Both the position numbers and the translations under genes were made by a program. Positions 7,000-15,091 of a DNA stretch of 64,000 bases are shown one piece after another; position 1 is the first letter of the stretch, and each line of letters starts with the position of its first letter. Source of the DNA: Phytoactinopolyspora mesophila (GTDB taxonomy: Bacteria > Actinomycetota > Actinomycetes > Jiangellales > Jiangellaceae). The stretch spans positions 124,001 to 188,000 of the forward strand of contig NZ_WLZY01000001.1 in the NCBI RefSeq assembly GCF_010122465.1, read 5' to 3'. A model generated the notes under the pieces. The model saw only the letters and a list, made by a program, of their open reading frames with translations, was not told the origin of the DNA and searched no databases.

Positions 7000-8706
7000 A
7001 TGACGGACACGATCACCCAACCCGGTTCTCCGGACGGCCAGCCGGCGACCGCAGGGCGCTCCGGCGCCCTGCCACCGGACTGGCAACGGCGCAGCCGTCG
7101 CCGGGCACTGACCGACAGGCTCACCGTCGGCACCCTGGCGCTCTACGTCGGCGGGCTGCTGGGGCTGCTGGTCCTGGTGCCCACCCTGTATCTGCTGTTC
7201 GTTCCCGACGCCGCGGACTGGAGCAGACTCACCGAGTCGCGCTTCGCCGAGGCAAGCATCAACACCGCCACCATCGGCGTCGCCTCCACCCTGAGCGCCA
7301 CTTTCATCGGATTCCTGTTCGCTTACGCGTTGAGCCGTGCGGACATGCCTGGCCGCGGCGTGTTGCGGGTCATCGCGTTGCTGCCATTGATCTCGCCGCC
7401 GTTCGTCGTCGGGCTGGCGGTCCTGCTGCTCTTCGGACGCCGCGGGCTCATCACCCACGAGCTGTTCGGCCAGGATGTCAGCCTGCTGGGCGTCGGCGGG
7501 TTGTGGCTGGTCCAGTCGCTCGCGTTCTTTCCGCTGGCGACGCTCACCCTCCTGCCGACGTTGAAGAACATCGGCTCGACACTGGAATGGGCCAGCCGCG
7601 ATCTCGGGTGGTCGTGGTTCCAGACATTCCGGCGGGTCACCCTGCCGCTGGCGTTCCCGTCGATACTCAACGCGCTGCTGCTGGTCGCCATGTTCGTCAT
7701 CACCGACTTCGGGAACCCGCTGCTGATCGGCGGCGGCTACCGGGTGCTGTCGGTCGAGGCGTACGTGCAGGCAGTAGGGCGGCAGGACTTCGGTATGGCG
7801 GCGGTGTTATGTGTGATCCTGTTCGTGCCGACCTTGATCCTGTTCTGGATTCAGCGCCGTGTGCTGCGCCGGCGGACGACGGTCACGGTGTCCGGCAAAA
7901 CCGGCAGCCTGCCCACGATGCCGCTGCCGGCCGCCGTTCGCCGTGTCCTGCTGGCCGTCCTCGGCGGGATCAGCGTGCTGATGGTCCTCATCTACGGCAG
8001 CATCCTGCTCGGCTCCTTCACTCAGGCGTGGGGAGCGGACTGGAGCCTGACTCTCGACCACTGGGAGACCGCGCTGCTGCGCGCCGACGACATCCGCAAC
8101 TCCGCACTGTTCGCCTCCGTGGCAGCTGTCATCACAACAGTCAGCACGCTGGTGGCCGCATATGTGGTGCACCGCACCAGGGTGCCGGGGCGGGGTGTGA
8201 TGGATGGATTGGCCGTGCTCCCCGCGGCTATCCCCGGCACCATGATCGGTGTCTCGTGGCTGGTCACGTTCAACGAGCCGCCGATCGCGCTCACCGGGAC
8301 CGCGCTCATTCTCGTCCTGGTGATGGTGGTCCGGGCCATCCCGGTCGGGTACCGCACCGCCGTCACGACCATCAATCAGATCAGCCCGTCGATCGACGAA
8401 GCAGCCACCGACCTCGGTGCGTCCCGGCTACGGGTGCTCGGTCGCATCATGTTCCCGCTGCTGGGCGGGGCGTTCACGACGTCGTTCGTGTTCGGCTTTC
8501 TGCACGCGATCAACACGCTCAGCGCGGTGATCTTCCTGACCTCACCCGGGATCGGCCTGGGTGCTCCCACCATCGTCAACCTGGCTGAGTTCGGCCAGTG
8601 GGGCGCCGCGACAGGCGTCGCCGCCGGATTGATGGTCGTCAGTTTCGCGGGGCTGGCGCTGGCCAAGGTGATCTTCGGATCGAGGCTGCGCATGTATGAG
8701 CTGTGA
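7000..8706 (+). CDS. ABC transporter permease, two fused membrane domains (FbpB/PhnU-V type)
   Basis: Inner-membrane translocator of 568 residues made of two homologous binding-protein-dependent permease domains, so one chain replaces the usual permease pair. The first domain spans about residues 40-285, the second about 305-565, each with around six hydrophobic helices. ATPase-docking loops are visible as ASRDLGWSWFQTFRRVTLPL in the first and ATDLGASRLRVLGRIMFPLL in the second. The basic N-terminal 40 residues are probably cytoplasmic. It starts with ATG 5 nt after the binding-protein stop and is followed by the ATPase after 71 nt. Fused permeases like this are common in iron(III) and some phosphonate importers. 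Confidence 0.87.
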   Translation: MTDTITQPGSPDGQPATAGRSGALPPDWQRRSRRRALTDRLTVGTLALYVGGLLGLLVLVPTLYLLFVPDAADWSRLTESRFAEASINTATIGVASTLSATFIGFLFAYALSRADMPGRGVLRVIALLPLISPPFVVGLAVLLLFGRRGLITHELFGQDVSLLGVGGLWLVQSLAFFPLATLTLLPTLKNIGSTLEWASRDLGWSWFQTFRRVTLPLAFPSILNALLLVAMFVITDFGNPLLIGGGYRVLSVEAYVQAVGRQDFGMAAVLCVILFVPTLILFWIQRRVLRRRTTVTVSGKTGSLPTMPLPAAVRRVLLAVLGGISVLMVLIYGSILLGSFTQAWGADWSLTLDHWETALLRADDIRNSALFASVAAVITTVSTLVAAYVVHRTRVPGRGVMDGLAVLPAAIPGTMIGVSWLVTFNEPPIALTGTALILVLVMVVRAIPVGYRTAVTTINQISPSIDEAATDLGASRLRVLGRIMFPLLGGAFTTSFVFGFLHAINTLSAVIFLTSPGIGLGAPTIVNLAEFGQWGAATGVAAGLMVVSFAGLALAKVIFGSRLRMYEL

Positions 8707-8777
8707 GCGCGCGGTTGCCGCCGTGAACCGCGCCGACGCCGGCCCAGACCCATGTACGTCCTGCCTATGGAGACTCG

Positions 8778-9923
8778 ATGATCGAACTGGACTCGCTGAA
8801 CAAGTCGTTTGACGGCGTGCAGGCCGTCCGTGAGCTGAACCTGGAAATCCACCGGGGTGAGTTTCTCTGCCTGCTGGGACCCAGCGGGTGCGGAAAGAGC
8901 ACGACACTGCGGATGATCGCCGGGTTCATCCAGCCGGACAGCGGCCGGATCCGTATCGACGGCGCCGACGTCTCGGGATACGGGCCTGACGCGCGGCCCA
9001 CCGCGATGGTCTTCCAGGACTACGCGATCTTTCCGCATCTGAGTGTGGCGGAGAACATCGAGTTCGGGCTGAAGGCTCAGCGTGTCGGGAAGGCCGAGCG
9101 CGCAAGCCGGGTTCCGGAGGTTCTGGATCTGGTGGGGCTGGGTGGCCTCGGCGCCCGCCGGCCGGGGGAGCTGTCCGGTGGCCAACAGCAGCGGGTGGCG
9201 GTCGCCCGGGCGTTGGCGATCCGGCCGTCCGTGCTGCTCATGGACGAGCCGTTGTCGAACCTGGACGCCAAGACCCGCATCCACCTGCGCACTCAACTGC
9301 GCGACATTCAGCGCGACACCGGGACCACCATCGTCTACGTCACTCACGACCAGGAGGAGGCGCTCGCGCTGGGCGACCGGATCGCGGTGATGAAAGACGG
9401 CTCGCTGGAACAACTGGGCAGCGGCCGCGACATCTACCGGTCTCCCGGCACCGGCTACGTGGCCGACTTCGTGGGTGTGACGAACTGGCTGGCGGCCGAG
9501 CTCGTCGCCGAGTCTTCGGGCGGATGGGAACTCGCCGCCGGCGGCTCGTCGTTCCGGGCCACCCCCGGTGTGCGCGATAGGTCGGTGGTGACGGCCGGGG
9601 TCGTTGACGTGTCGTTGCGGCCCGAGGACGTGCGGCTCGCGCCCGACGGAGGCGCGGACGGAGCTGGGCCCGGCGACACGACCGGCGATCAGGTCTTGCG
9701 TGGTGTGGTCCGGGACGAACAGTTCCTCGGCCCGATGGTGCGGACGTTCGTTCAGGTGGGCGAGGACGTGCTGATGGTGCACTCGGCCCATGGTGGCTGG
9801 GCGGCGGGGGCCTCCGTGCGGCTGCTGTTCAGTAGTGACGACGCGCGCGCCTACCCGCGCGGAGAACAGGAGTGGCGTCCGCCGTCGGGTGATCGGACAC
9901 CGGCAACGGCTGCCGCGCGTTGA
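8778..9923 (+). CDS. ABC transporter ATP-binding protein (with TOBE domain)
   Basis: Cytoplasmic ATPase that powers the importer encoded just upstream, 381 residues. The Walker A motif is GPSGCGKST, the Q-loop VFQDYAIFPH, the ABC signature LSGGQQQRVAVARA, Walker B VLLMDEPLSNLD and the H-loop VTHDQEEA. Residues from about 240 form a C-terminal TOBE-like regulatory region, typical of the PotA/FbpC/PhnT/UgpC group. The stop at 9921 lies only 11 nt before the ATG of the phosphatase-like gene, so the two are in one operon. Confidence 0.9.
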   Translation: MIELDSLNKSFDGVQAVRELNLEIHRGEFLCLLGPSGCGKSTTLRMIAGFIQPDSGRIRIDGADVSGYGPDARPTAMVFQDYAIFPHLSVAENIEFGLKAQRVGKAERASRVPEVLDLVGLGGLGARRPGELSGGQQQRVAVARALAIRPSVLLMDEPLSNLDAKTRIHLRTQLRDIQRDTGTTIVYVTHDQEEALALGDRIAVMKDGSLEQLGSGRDIYRSPGTGYVADFVGVTNWLAAELVAESSGGWELAAGGSSFRATPGVRDRSVVTAGVVDVSLRPEDVRLAPDGGADGAGPGDTTGDQVLRGVVRDEQFLGPMVRTFVQVGEDVLMVHSAHGGWAAGASVRLLFSSDDARAYPRGEQEWRPPSGDRTPATAAAR

Positions 9924-9934
9924 CGGGCGGGTAC

Positions 9935-10741
9935 ATGAGTCAGGCACAGGCGGCGGCCTTGCGGACCTTGCTCGCTGAGCGGCGGCTCGCGGGCTCGGTT
10001 CGCACGACCCGCCGGCAGTCGCTGCTGTACGCGCAGCGCACATTGACCGGGAACCCGGATTACACGTTCGGTCTCGGCGACTGGCGCACGGCGACCCTCG
10101 ACGAGGTCGTGGCCGCGGTCAAAGGAGCCATCGGCGACAACATCAGCGACGGCGATCCAGCGCGGGGATACATCTCGCCGGACTGCACGATGGCCGGTAT
10201 CCACGCGCACGCCGCGGCGCTGCGGCCGCTCCTTCGCGACGGCGGAGCCACCGTGTTGCTCGCCACCGGGCATCCGACCGGGCTGCTCGAGCACTACGCC
10301 GAACTTGCGTCCGCGCTGCGCGCGGCCGGCAACCAGGTTGTACGCCCGCTCGACGACCACCGGCTGGAGACCGCCACGCCGACCCACGCGGCGGGCACAT
10401 CCGGCATCCGGTTCGTGTCCGGTGTCGGGTGTGCCTTCGACGACGAAGCCATCCTGCACACACATCTGCCCGACTACATGGAGGTGATGATCTCCGCGAC
10501 TTCGAGCGCCGGTCAGCGGATCGACCTGGTCATAGCGGACCACGGGATGGCGGGAGCTGCCATCGAGGCGGGGATTCCGACGTTGTCGATCGCCGACGCG
10601 AACGACGTAGCGCTCCCGCTCGCGCATGCCCGTGGCCGGCATGACCACATGTTGTGCATCGAGGACAACTTCACGCCCGCTCAGTTCATACCCGTGACCG
10701 AGTTCATGCTCGCGCAAGCTTCCGGCAAATCCCAACGCTGA
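9935..10741 (+). CDS. Phosphatase-like protein (probable 'Phosphatase' family, PF15698)
   Basis: Cytoplasmic protein of 268 residues with no signal peptide. The blocks SPDCTMAGIHAHAAALRPLL, LLATGHPTGLLEHYAELASAL (H-P near a Gly-rich turn), VGCAFDD and VIADHGMAGAAIEAG resemble an actinobacterial family annotated as phosphatase; this is recalled, not searched. The family's biochemistry is thin. The ATG at 9935 is chosen because GGCGGG lies just upstream; a TTG at 9920 would overlap the ATPase stop and add five residues. Its place between the ATPase and a secreted phosphodiester glycosidase suggests it processes the imported phosphorylated compound. Confidence 0.6.
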   Translation: MSQAQAAALRTLLAERRLAGSVRTTRRQSLLYAQRTLTGNPDYTFGLGDWRTATLDEVVAAVKGAIGDNISDGDPARGYISPDCTMAGIHAHAAALRPLLRDGGATVLLATGHPTGLLEHYAELASALRAAGNQVVRPLDDHRLETATPTHAAGTSGIRFVSGVGCAFDDEAILHTHLPDYMEVMISATSSAGQRIDLVIADHGMAGAAIEAGIPTLSIADANDVALPLAHARGRHDHMLCIEDNFTPAQFIPVTEFMLAQASGKSQR

Positions 10742-10764
10742 TCGTTCAGGTGAGGAGTCGTGCC

Positions 10765-13005
10765 ATGTCCCATCGTTTGTCCACGTGCCGACGAGCCGCG
10801 TCGCTGGTGCTGACCGGGGGCCTCGCGCTCGCGGTGCTGGCGCCGGCACACGCATATGACGAGAACACGGTCGAGACCTTCCGTGACACCCGGCCCGTCG
10901 GGCCCGGGATCGAGCTGACCACCGTCGACCGCTTCGGCCCCGACGGCTATACCGGTGATGTCGGCTGGCGGCGCACCCACGAGTTGTCCGTCGATCTGAC
11001 CGCGGGAGTGGAGGTCGGGCGGCTCTTCCCCGGGCAGGTGGCCGCCACCCGGCCGCTGCTCGACATGGCGCAGGACGCCCGCGCGGTAGCGGCGGTGAAT
11101 GCCGACTACTTCGACATCGCCGGCTCCGGTGCGCCGTGGGGCGTCGGTATCCAGGACGGCGAATTGGTCCAATCGCCGCTGCCGAACACCCGAGCGCGGA
11201 CTACCCAGAACGCGGTGATGTTCGGTGCCGACGACATCGGGGCGATCGGCGAGATCGTGTTCGACGGCCGCGTCGAGCTTCCCGGCGAAGTGACCGTACC
11301 CCTGGCCGCGATGAACAAGGCCGAGCTGCTGCCCGACCAGGTCGGCATGTTCACCTCGGTGTGGGGAACGTACTGCCGGTGCCGCCCGGTCGAGGACACC
11401 AGCCAGACCATCGAGGTTGTCGTACGGGACGGTGTCGTGGTCGAGGTGGCCCCGGTGCCGCGGGCCGGCGCGATCGGTGACGACGAATTCGTCCTCGTCG
11501 GCCGGGAAGCCGGCGCCGACGCGTTGTCGGGGCTGCAGGTCGGTGATCCGGTGGCCGTCGACTATCAGCTTCGCGCTCCTGACGACATGCAGGTCAAGGC
11601 CGCCATGAGTGGCCGCCAGGTGCTCGTCGTCGACGGCGAGGCGCAGCAGCTGCCGCCGGAGAACAACACCCGGGAGCCGCGCACCGCCGTCGGGTTCTCC
11701 GCGGACGGAACCCAGATGTGGCTGGTGACCGTCGACGGACGCCAGCCGGGATTCTCCGACGGCATCGGGCTGGACGAGCTGGCCGAGGTGATGGTTGAAC
11801 TCGGAGCGCACAGTGCGCTGAACCTGGACGGCGGCGGGTCGACGACTCTGGTCGCGCGCGACCCGGGCCAGGGCGACGCGGCCCTGGTCAACCGCCCGTC
11901 CGACGCGGCCGGCCAACGCCGGGTCCCCACTGGGCTGGCCTTGTTCGTGCCCGAGGGCAGCGGCGACGTCGACGGGTTCTGGGTGCGCACCGTGCTGGAG
12001 CGAGAGCGGGCCGCCGGGGAGACGTTCACACCTCCGCTGCGTACCGACCGGGTCTTCCCCGGCCTGACCCGGCGACTGGCCGCCGACCCGCACGACGAGA
12101 CGTACGGACCGGCCGACCTGCCGGGCTCCGCGCGGTTGCATTGGCGCAGCGCTGACCCGAGGACCGGCCTGGTCAATCGGGAAGGTGTCTTCACCGCACG
12201 CTCGACCGGCGAGACGACCGTCACCGCCCGGGTTGGCCGGGCCGCTGGCGAGATCGACGTCACCGTGCTGGGGGAGCTGGACCGGCTGGAGACCACACCC
12301 GCCCGGATCGGGCTCACCGAACCCGGCCGGACCACCACCTTCGACCTGACCGGATACGACGCACAGGAGCACGCGGCGCCGATCGAGCCCGCTGACGTCA
12401 CGGTTGAGTACAACGAACAGGCACTCGACGTCGACATCGACGATCAAGGCCAGTTCCACGTGACAGCGCTGCTCGACGACGTCGAGGAATCGATCACGAT
12501 CACCGCGGGTCAGGTCAGTGCGGAGCTGCCGGTGAGCGTGGGCGTGCGGGAGGTCGTGATCGACAGTTTCGACGACACGTCGAACTGGGACTTCTGGAGC
12601 CTGCGAGCCAGCGGGTCGCTCTCGAGCACCCCGGACGGATATGTCGGTCCTGGCCTGCGGCTCGACTTCGACTTCACCGAGAGCACACTGATCCGCGGTG
12701 TCGGCGCGTGGCCCGCGGCTGACCGGTTCCCGGTGGCCGGGGAGCCGTCGGCGTTCAAACTGTGGGTCAACTCGGAGGGATGGGGGCACCGGACCCGGCT
12801 GGAAGTGTTCGACCGTACCGGCCGGCTGCACACGATCGAGCCGGGGTTCATCACGGAACCGGGCTGGCAGCAGGTGACCTACGAGGTGCCCGACGGCATC
12901 GCCTATCCGGTGAGTCTGCGCCGGTTCTTCTTCAATGAGCTGGATCCGGAGGCGAGCTACGTCGGCTCCATCGTCGTGGACGAGTTGACCGCGCTGATCC
13001 CATGA
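10765..13005 (+). CDS. Secreted phosphodiester glycosidase family protein (NAGPA domain)
   Basis: Exported protein of 746 residues. Residues 1-29 form a signal peptide (RRAASLVLTGGLALAVLAPA then HAYD). Residues about 80-395 are a NAGPA domain, named for the mammalian enzyme that removes GlcNAc from phosphodiester-linked mannose; the hallmark NLDGGGSTTLV and the early AVNADYFD are both present. Residues about 410-585 look like bacterial Ig-type modules (GETTVTARVGRAAGEIDVTV). The last 150 residues (VIDSFDDTSNWDFWSLRAS onward) resemble a carbohydrate-binding jelly roll. It ends the importer operon, so the probable role is extracellular release of a sugar or sugar phosphate from a phosphodiester. 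The stop TGA is the start of the palindrome at 13001. Confidence 0.85.
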   Translation: MSHRLSTCRRAASLVLTGGLALAVLAPAHAYDENTVETFRDTRPVGPGIELTTVDRFGPDGYTGDVGWRRTHELSVDLTAGVEVGRLFPGQVAATRPLLDMAQDARAVAAVNADYFDIAGSGAPWGVGIQDGELVQSPLPNTRARTTQNAVMFGADDIGAIGEIVFDGRVELPGEVTVPLAAMNKAELLPDQVGMFTSVWGTYCRCRPVEDTSQTIEVVVRDGVVVEVAPVPRAGAIGDDEFVLVGREAGADALSGLQVGDPVAVDYQLRAPDDMQVKAAMSGRQVLVVDGEAQQLPPENNTREPRTAVGFSADGTQMWLVTVDGRQPGFSDGIGLDELAEVMVELGAHSALNLDGGGSTTLVARDPGQGDAALVNRPSDAAGQRRVPTGLALFVPEGSGDVDGFWVRTVLERERAAGETFTPPLRTDRVFPGLTRRLAADPHDETYGPADLPGSARLHWRSADPRTGLVNREGVFTARSTGETTVTARVGRAAGEIDVTVLGELDRLETTPARIGLTEPGRTTTFDLTGYDAQEHAAPIEPADVTVEYNEQALDVDIDDQGQFHVTALLDDVEESITITAGQVSAELPVSVGVREVVIDSFDDTSNWDFWSLRASGSLSSTPDGYVGPGLRLDFDFTESTLIRGVGAWPAADRFPVAGEPSAFKLWVNSEGWGHRTRLEVFDRTGRLHTIEPGFITEPGWQQVTYEVPDGIAYPVSLRRFFFNELDPEASYVGSIVVDELTALIP

Positions 13006-13053
13006 TCATGAACACTTGGTGACCAATACGGTCACTTAGTGTTCATGATCATG
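13001..13053. terminator. Long inverted repeat between convergent genes (family A, copy 1)
   Basis: The arms 13001-13023 and 13030-13053 pair with a few mismatches. The outer CATGATCATGAACACT and its complement are exact, and the inner part holds GGTGACC/GGTCAC. It contains the stop codon of the phosphodiester glycosidase and lies just before the stop of the convergent small gene, so it can end transcription both ways. A close relative is at 63919-63979. Confidence 0.75.
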
Positions 13054-13061
13054 GGCAGCGA

Positions 13062-13238
13062 TCAGGAGGCACGGGCCTTGGCCCGTGCCTTCTTCGGCAC
13101 CTTGGCCGGGAAGACGAAGCGGCGCTTGCTCTCTCGCTCGGCGAATCCGGCGTCGGCGAGACGTTTCAGCACCACCGGGCAGGTCTTGCACCGGGGCGTG
13201 CTCTTGCAGCACTTCTTCTTCGCCTTCACCAACCGCAC
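13062..13238 (-). CDS. Small Cys/Lys-rich conserved protein
   Basis: A 58-residue protein with GTG at 13238 and TGA at 13062. The N-terminal part is KAKKKCCKSTPRCKTCPVVL, a compact four-Cys arrangement (CC-x5-C-x2-C) among basic residues, followed by KRLADAGFAERESKRRFVF and a Lys/Ala-rich tail. Short actinobacterial proteins with a KCC..PRCK.CPVV core are known to me as uncharacterised conserved proteins. The Cys set could bind zinc and the charge suggests nucleic-acid contact, both inference. No strong ribosome site is seen before the GTG and the frame is open further upstream, so the start is uncertain. The gene is convergent with the phosphodiester glycosidase and is transcribed with or after pgl. 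Confidence 0.7.
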   Translation of the reverse strand: MRLVKAKKKCCKSTPRCKTCPVVLKRLADAGFAERESKRRFVFPAKVPKKARAKARAS

Positions 13239-13300
13239 AGTGAATGATAGGTCGGGCTGGCCCTGCGCAACGAACGCCCCGGCTCGTGCATCGATAGGAC

Positions 13301-13366
13301 TTCTCGTGCGTCAACAGGCCTGGAGCCATGGTAAGGCGCGAGAAAACCCACCAAACATGATCATTT
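13301..13366. repeat. Intergenic repeat, family B (one arm truncated)
   Basis: This stretch matches the element at 53810-53897: TTCTCGTGCGTCA, then GAGAAAACCCACCAAACATG and ATCATTT. Compared with that copy it lacks the outer TGATCAT half of one arm. The TAA stop of pgl lies within its right end. It may act as the pgl terminator. Confidence 0.65.
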
Positions 13367-14144
13367 AGGGGGTGGCGCGGCGGTTGAGGCCGGAGGGGAG
13401 TTTGCTGGCGGCGGCGTCGTCCAGGAGCCAGAGCGTCCGGTGCCGGCCGTGGGCGCCGGCCGCCGGGATCTGGGTAGGTCCGGCGCCGCTGAGGGCCATC
13501 TGCACGGCCGGAGCTTTGCCTTCGCCGGCGGCCAGGAGCCAGACCTCCGCCGCCGAGCGGATGGTGGGCAGCGTGAGACTGATCCGGGTGGGCGGCGGCT
13601 TCGGCGAACCATGCACGCTGACGACGGCGCGCTCGTCGTGCAGCGCCGGGAACTCTGGAAACAGCGAGGCCACGTGTCCGTCGGGACCGACCCCGAGCAT
13701 CAGCACGTCGAACTCGGGCACGTCTGAGTCGGTTCCGGCCGGGGTGGCGGCGTTCAGCTCCACCGCGTACTTGTCCGCGGCGCGTTCGGGATCGCCGGCG
13801 AACTCACCAGCCTCGGCGGGCATCGGGTGCACCCGCTCCGGGGCCACCGGCACGTGGTCGAGCAGTGCCTCGCGCGCCTGGGTCTCGTTGCGTTCGGCGT
13901 CGCCCGGCGGCAGGAAACGCTCGTCGCCCCACCACACGTCCAACGCTGACCAGTCCACGGCGGACCGGGCGGGGGAGCGCCGCACAGCGGCCAGGGTGGC
14001 GATGCCGACTCCTCCGCCGGTGAGCACCACCGAAGCGTGGCCGCGAGCGGCCTGGGCGTCGGCCAGCCGGGTGATCAGCCGGGCCGCCGCCGACTCGGCG
14101 AGCAGGTCGGCGTCGTGATGGATGACGACGTCGGGCGAGTTCAT
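13365..14144 (-). CDS. pgl: 6-phosphogluconolactonase
   Basis: Hydrolyses 6-phosphogluconolactone to 6-phosphogluconate, second step of the oxidative pentose phosphate pathway; cytosolic, 259 residues, the usual length. Landmarks are VLTGGGVGIATLAAV, WWGDERFLPPGDAERNETQA and MLGVGPDGHVASLFPE, which form the phosphate and catalytic pocket. The ATG at 14144 overlaps the opcA stop by ATGA; a longer frame running into opcA is rejected. It is last in the tkt-tal-pgi-zwf-opcA-pgl run, so it shares their control. Confidence 0.95.
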   Translation of the reverse strand: MNSPDVVIHHDADLLAESAAARLITRLADAQAARGHASVVLTGGGVGIATLAAVRRSPARSAVDWSALDVWWGDERFLPPGDAERNETQAREALLDHVPVAPERVHPMPAEAGEFAGDPERAADKYAVELNAATPAGTDSDVPEFDVLMLGVGPDGHVASLFPEFPALHDERAVVSVHGSPKPPPTRISLTLPTIRSAAEVWLLAAGEGKAPAVQMALSGAGPTQIPAAGAHGRHRTLWLLDDAAASKLPSGLNRRATP

Positions 14145-15091
14145 CGCTTCACCTTCGTCCGGGTTGTCTTTCCGGTCTCGCGCTGTAGCTCCAGGCCGCT
14201 GGCCAGGACCTCGCCGTAGACGTCGTCCGGATCGAGCCGGCGCAGCTCTTCGGCCAGGCAGTCGGCGGGGGAGCGACGCGGCAGCGCCACTTTGCGGTCC
14301 ACCCGCCCAGGGGTGCTCAGTATCGCGACGTCGTCGTCCGGCCGTTCGATCACGATGGGGCCCGACGGGCGTTCCAGCCGCACACTCAACATGCCGTCGA
14401 CGCCGCTGGCCTTGGTTCGGGTCACCGGGCAGCGCAGGGTCAAGGACAGCCAGCCGGCCAGCAGGTCCGCACTTGGATTCTCGGGACCACCCACGACGCG
14501 GGCCCCGGTGACCTCTTCGAACGGCGGCTGGTCGAGCGCCGCGGCGAGCAAAGCTCGCCAGAGCGTCAGCCGGGTCCAGGCCAGGTCGGTGTCGCCTGGG
14601 CGATACGTGGCCATCCGGTCCTTCAGCGCGGCGGAGGGCCGCTTGCACGCGGCAGCGTCGGTGATCCGGCGCTGGGCCAACGTCCCCACCGGGTCTTCGG
14701 CCGGGACCTCCGGGGCCTCCGCCGGCCACCAGACCACGATCGGCGCGTCCGGCAATAGCAGCGGAACGACGACGGAGACCGGATGGGCGGTCAGCGGACC
14801 GAACGTCCGCAACACGATGACCTCGCTGGCGCCGGCGTCGCCGCCGACCCGGATCTGGGCATCCAGCCGGGTAGAACCCCGCGACGTGCCCTTGATCACC
14901 GCGATGATCCGGCACGGATGCTCGTGGCTGGCGTGGTTGGCGGAGGCGATGGCATTCTCCGCGTGCTCCTCGTCGATCACGAGGACGAGCGTGAGTACCC
15001 GGCCCAGGGTGACCGCGCCGTGCCGCTCGCGCAGGTCGACCATCCGTTTGGCGACATCACTGGAGCTGGTCGAAGGCAGATCGATGATCAT
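14141..15091 (-). CDS. opcA: Glucose-6-phosphate dehydrogenase assembly protein OpcA
   Basis: Allosteric partner needed for full glucose-6-phosphate dehydrogenase activity in cyanobacteria and actinobacteria; 316 residues, cytosolic. It begins MIIDLPSTSSSDVAKRMVDL, and PVSVVVPLLLPDAPIVVWWP is a strongly conserved family segment. It overlaps zwf upstream (ATGA) and pgl downstream (ATGA), so the three are translationally coupled, matching their joint function. Confidence 0.95.
   Translation of the reverse strand: MIIDLPSTSSSDVAKRMVDLRERHGAVTLGRVLTLVLVIDEEHAENAIASANHASHEHPCRIIAVIKGTSRGSTRLDAQIRVGGDAGASEVIVLRTFGPLTAHPVSVVVPLLLPDAPIVVWWPAEAPEVPAEDPVGTLAQRRITDAAACKRPSAALKDRMATYRPGDTDLAWTRLTLWRALLAAALDQPPFEEVTGARVVGGPENPSADLLAGWLSLTLRCPVTRTKASGVDGMLSVRLERPSGPIVIERPDDDVAILSTPGRVDRKVALPRRSPADCLAEELRRLDPDDVYGEVLASGLELQRETGKTTRTKVKR

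Noticed and set aside
8376-10043. 555-residue minus-strand frame opposite the ABC importer genes
   Set aside because: Covers the ends of three clear genes in antisense and shows no domain.
10681-12831. 716-residue minus-strand open frame opposite the phosphodiester glycosidase
   Set aside because: It is a mirror of a well-supported gene with signal peptide and NAGPA motif; high G+C removes stops on the other strand, and the product is Arg/Gly/His-rich without domains.
13039-13368. 109-residue plus-strand frame between the phosphodiester glycosidase and pgl
   Set aside because: Starts inside the family A palindrome and ends in the family B repeat; the minus-strand 58-residue frame has a far more protein-like, Cys-patterned sequence.
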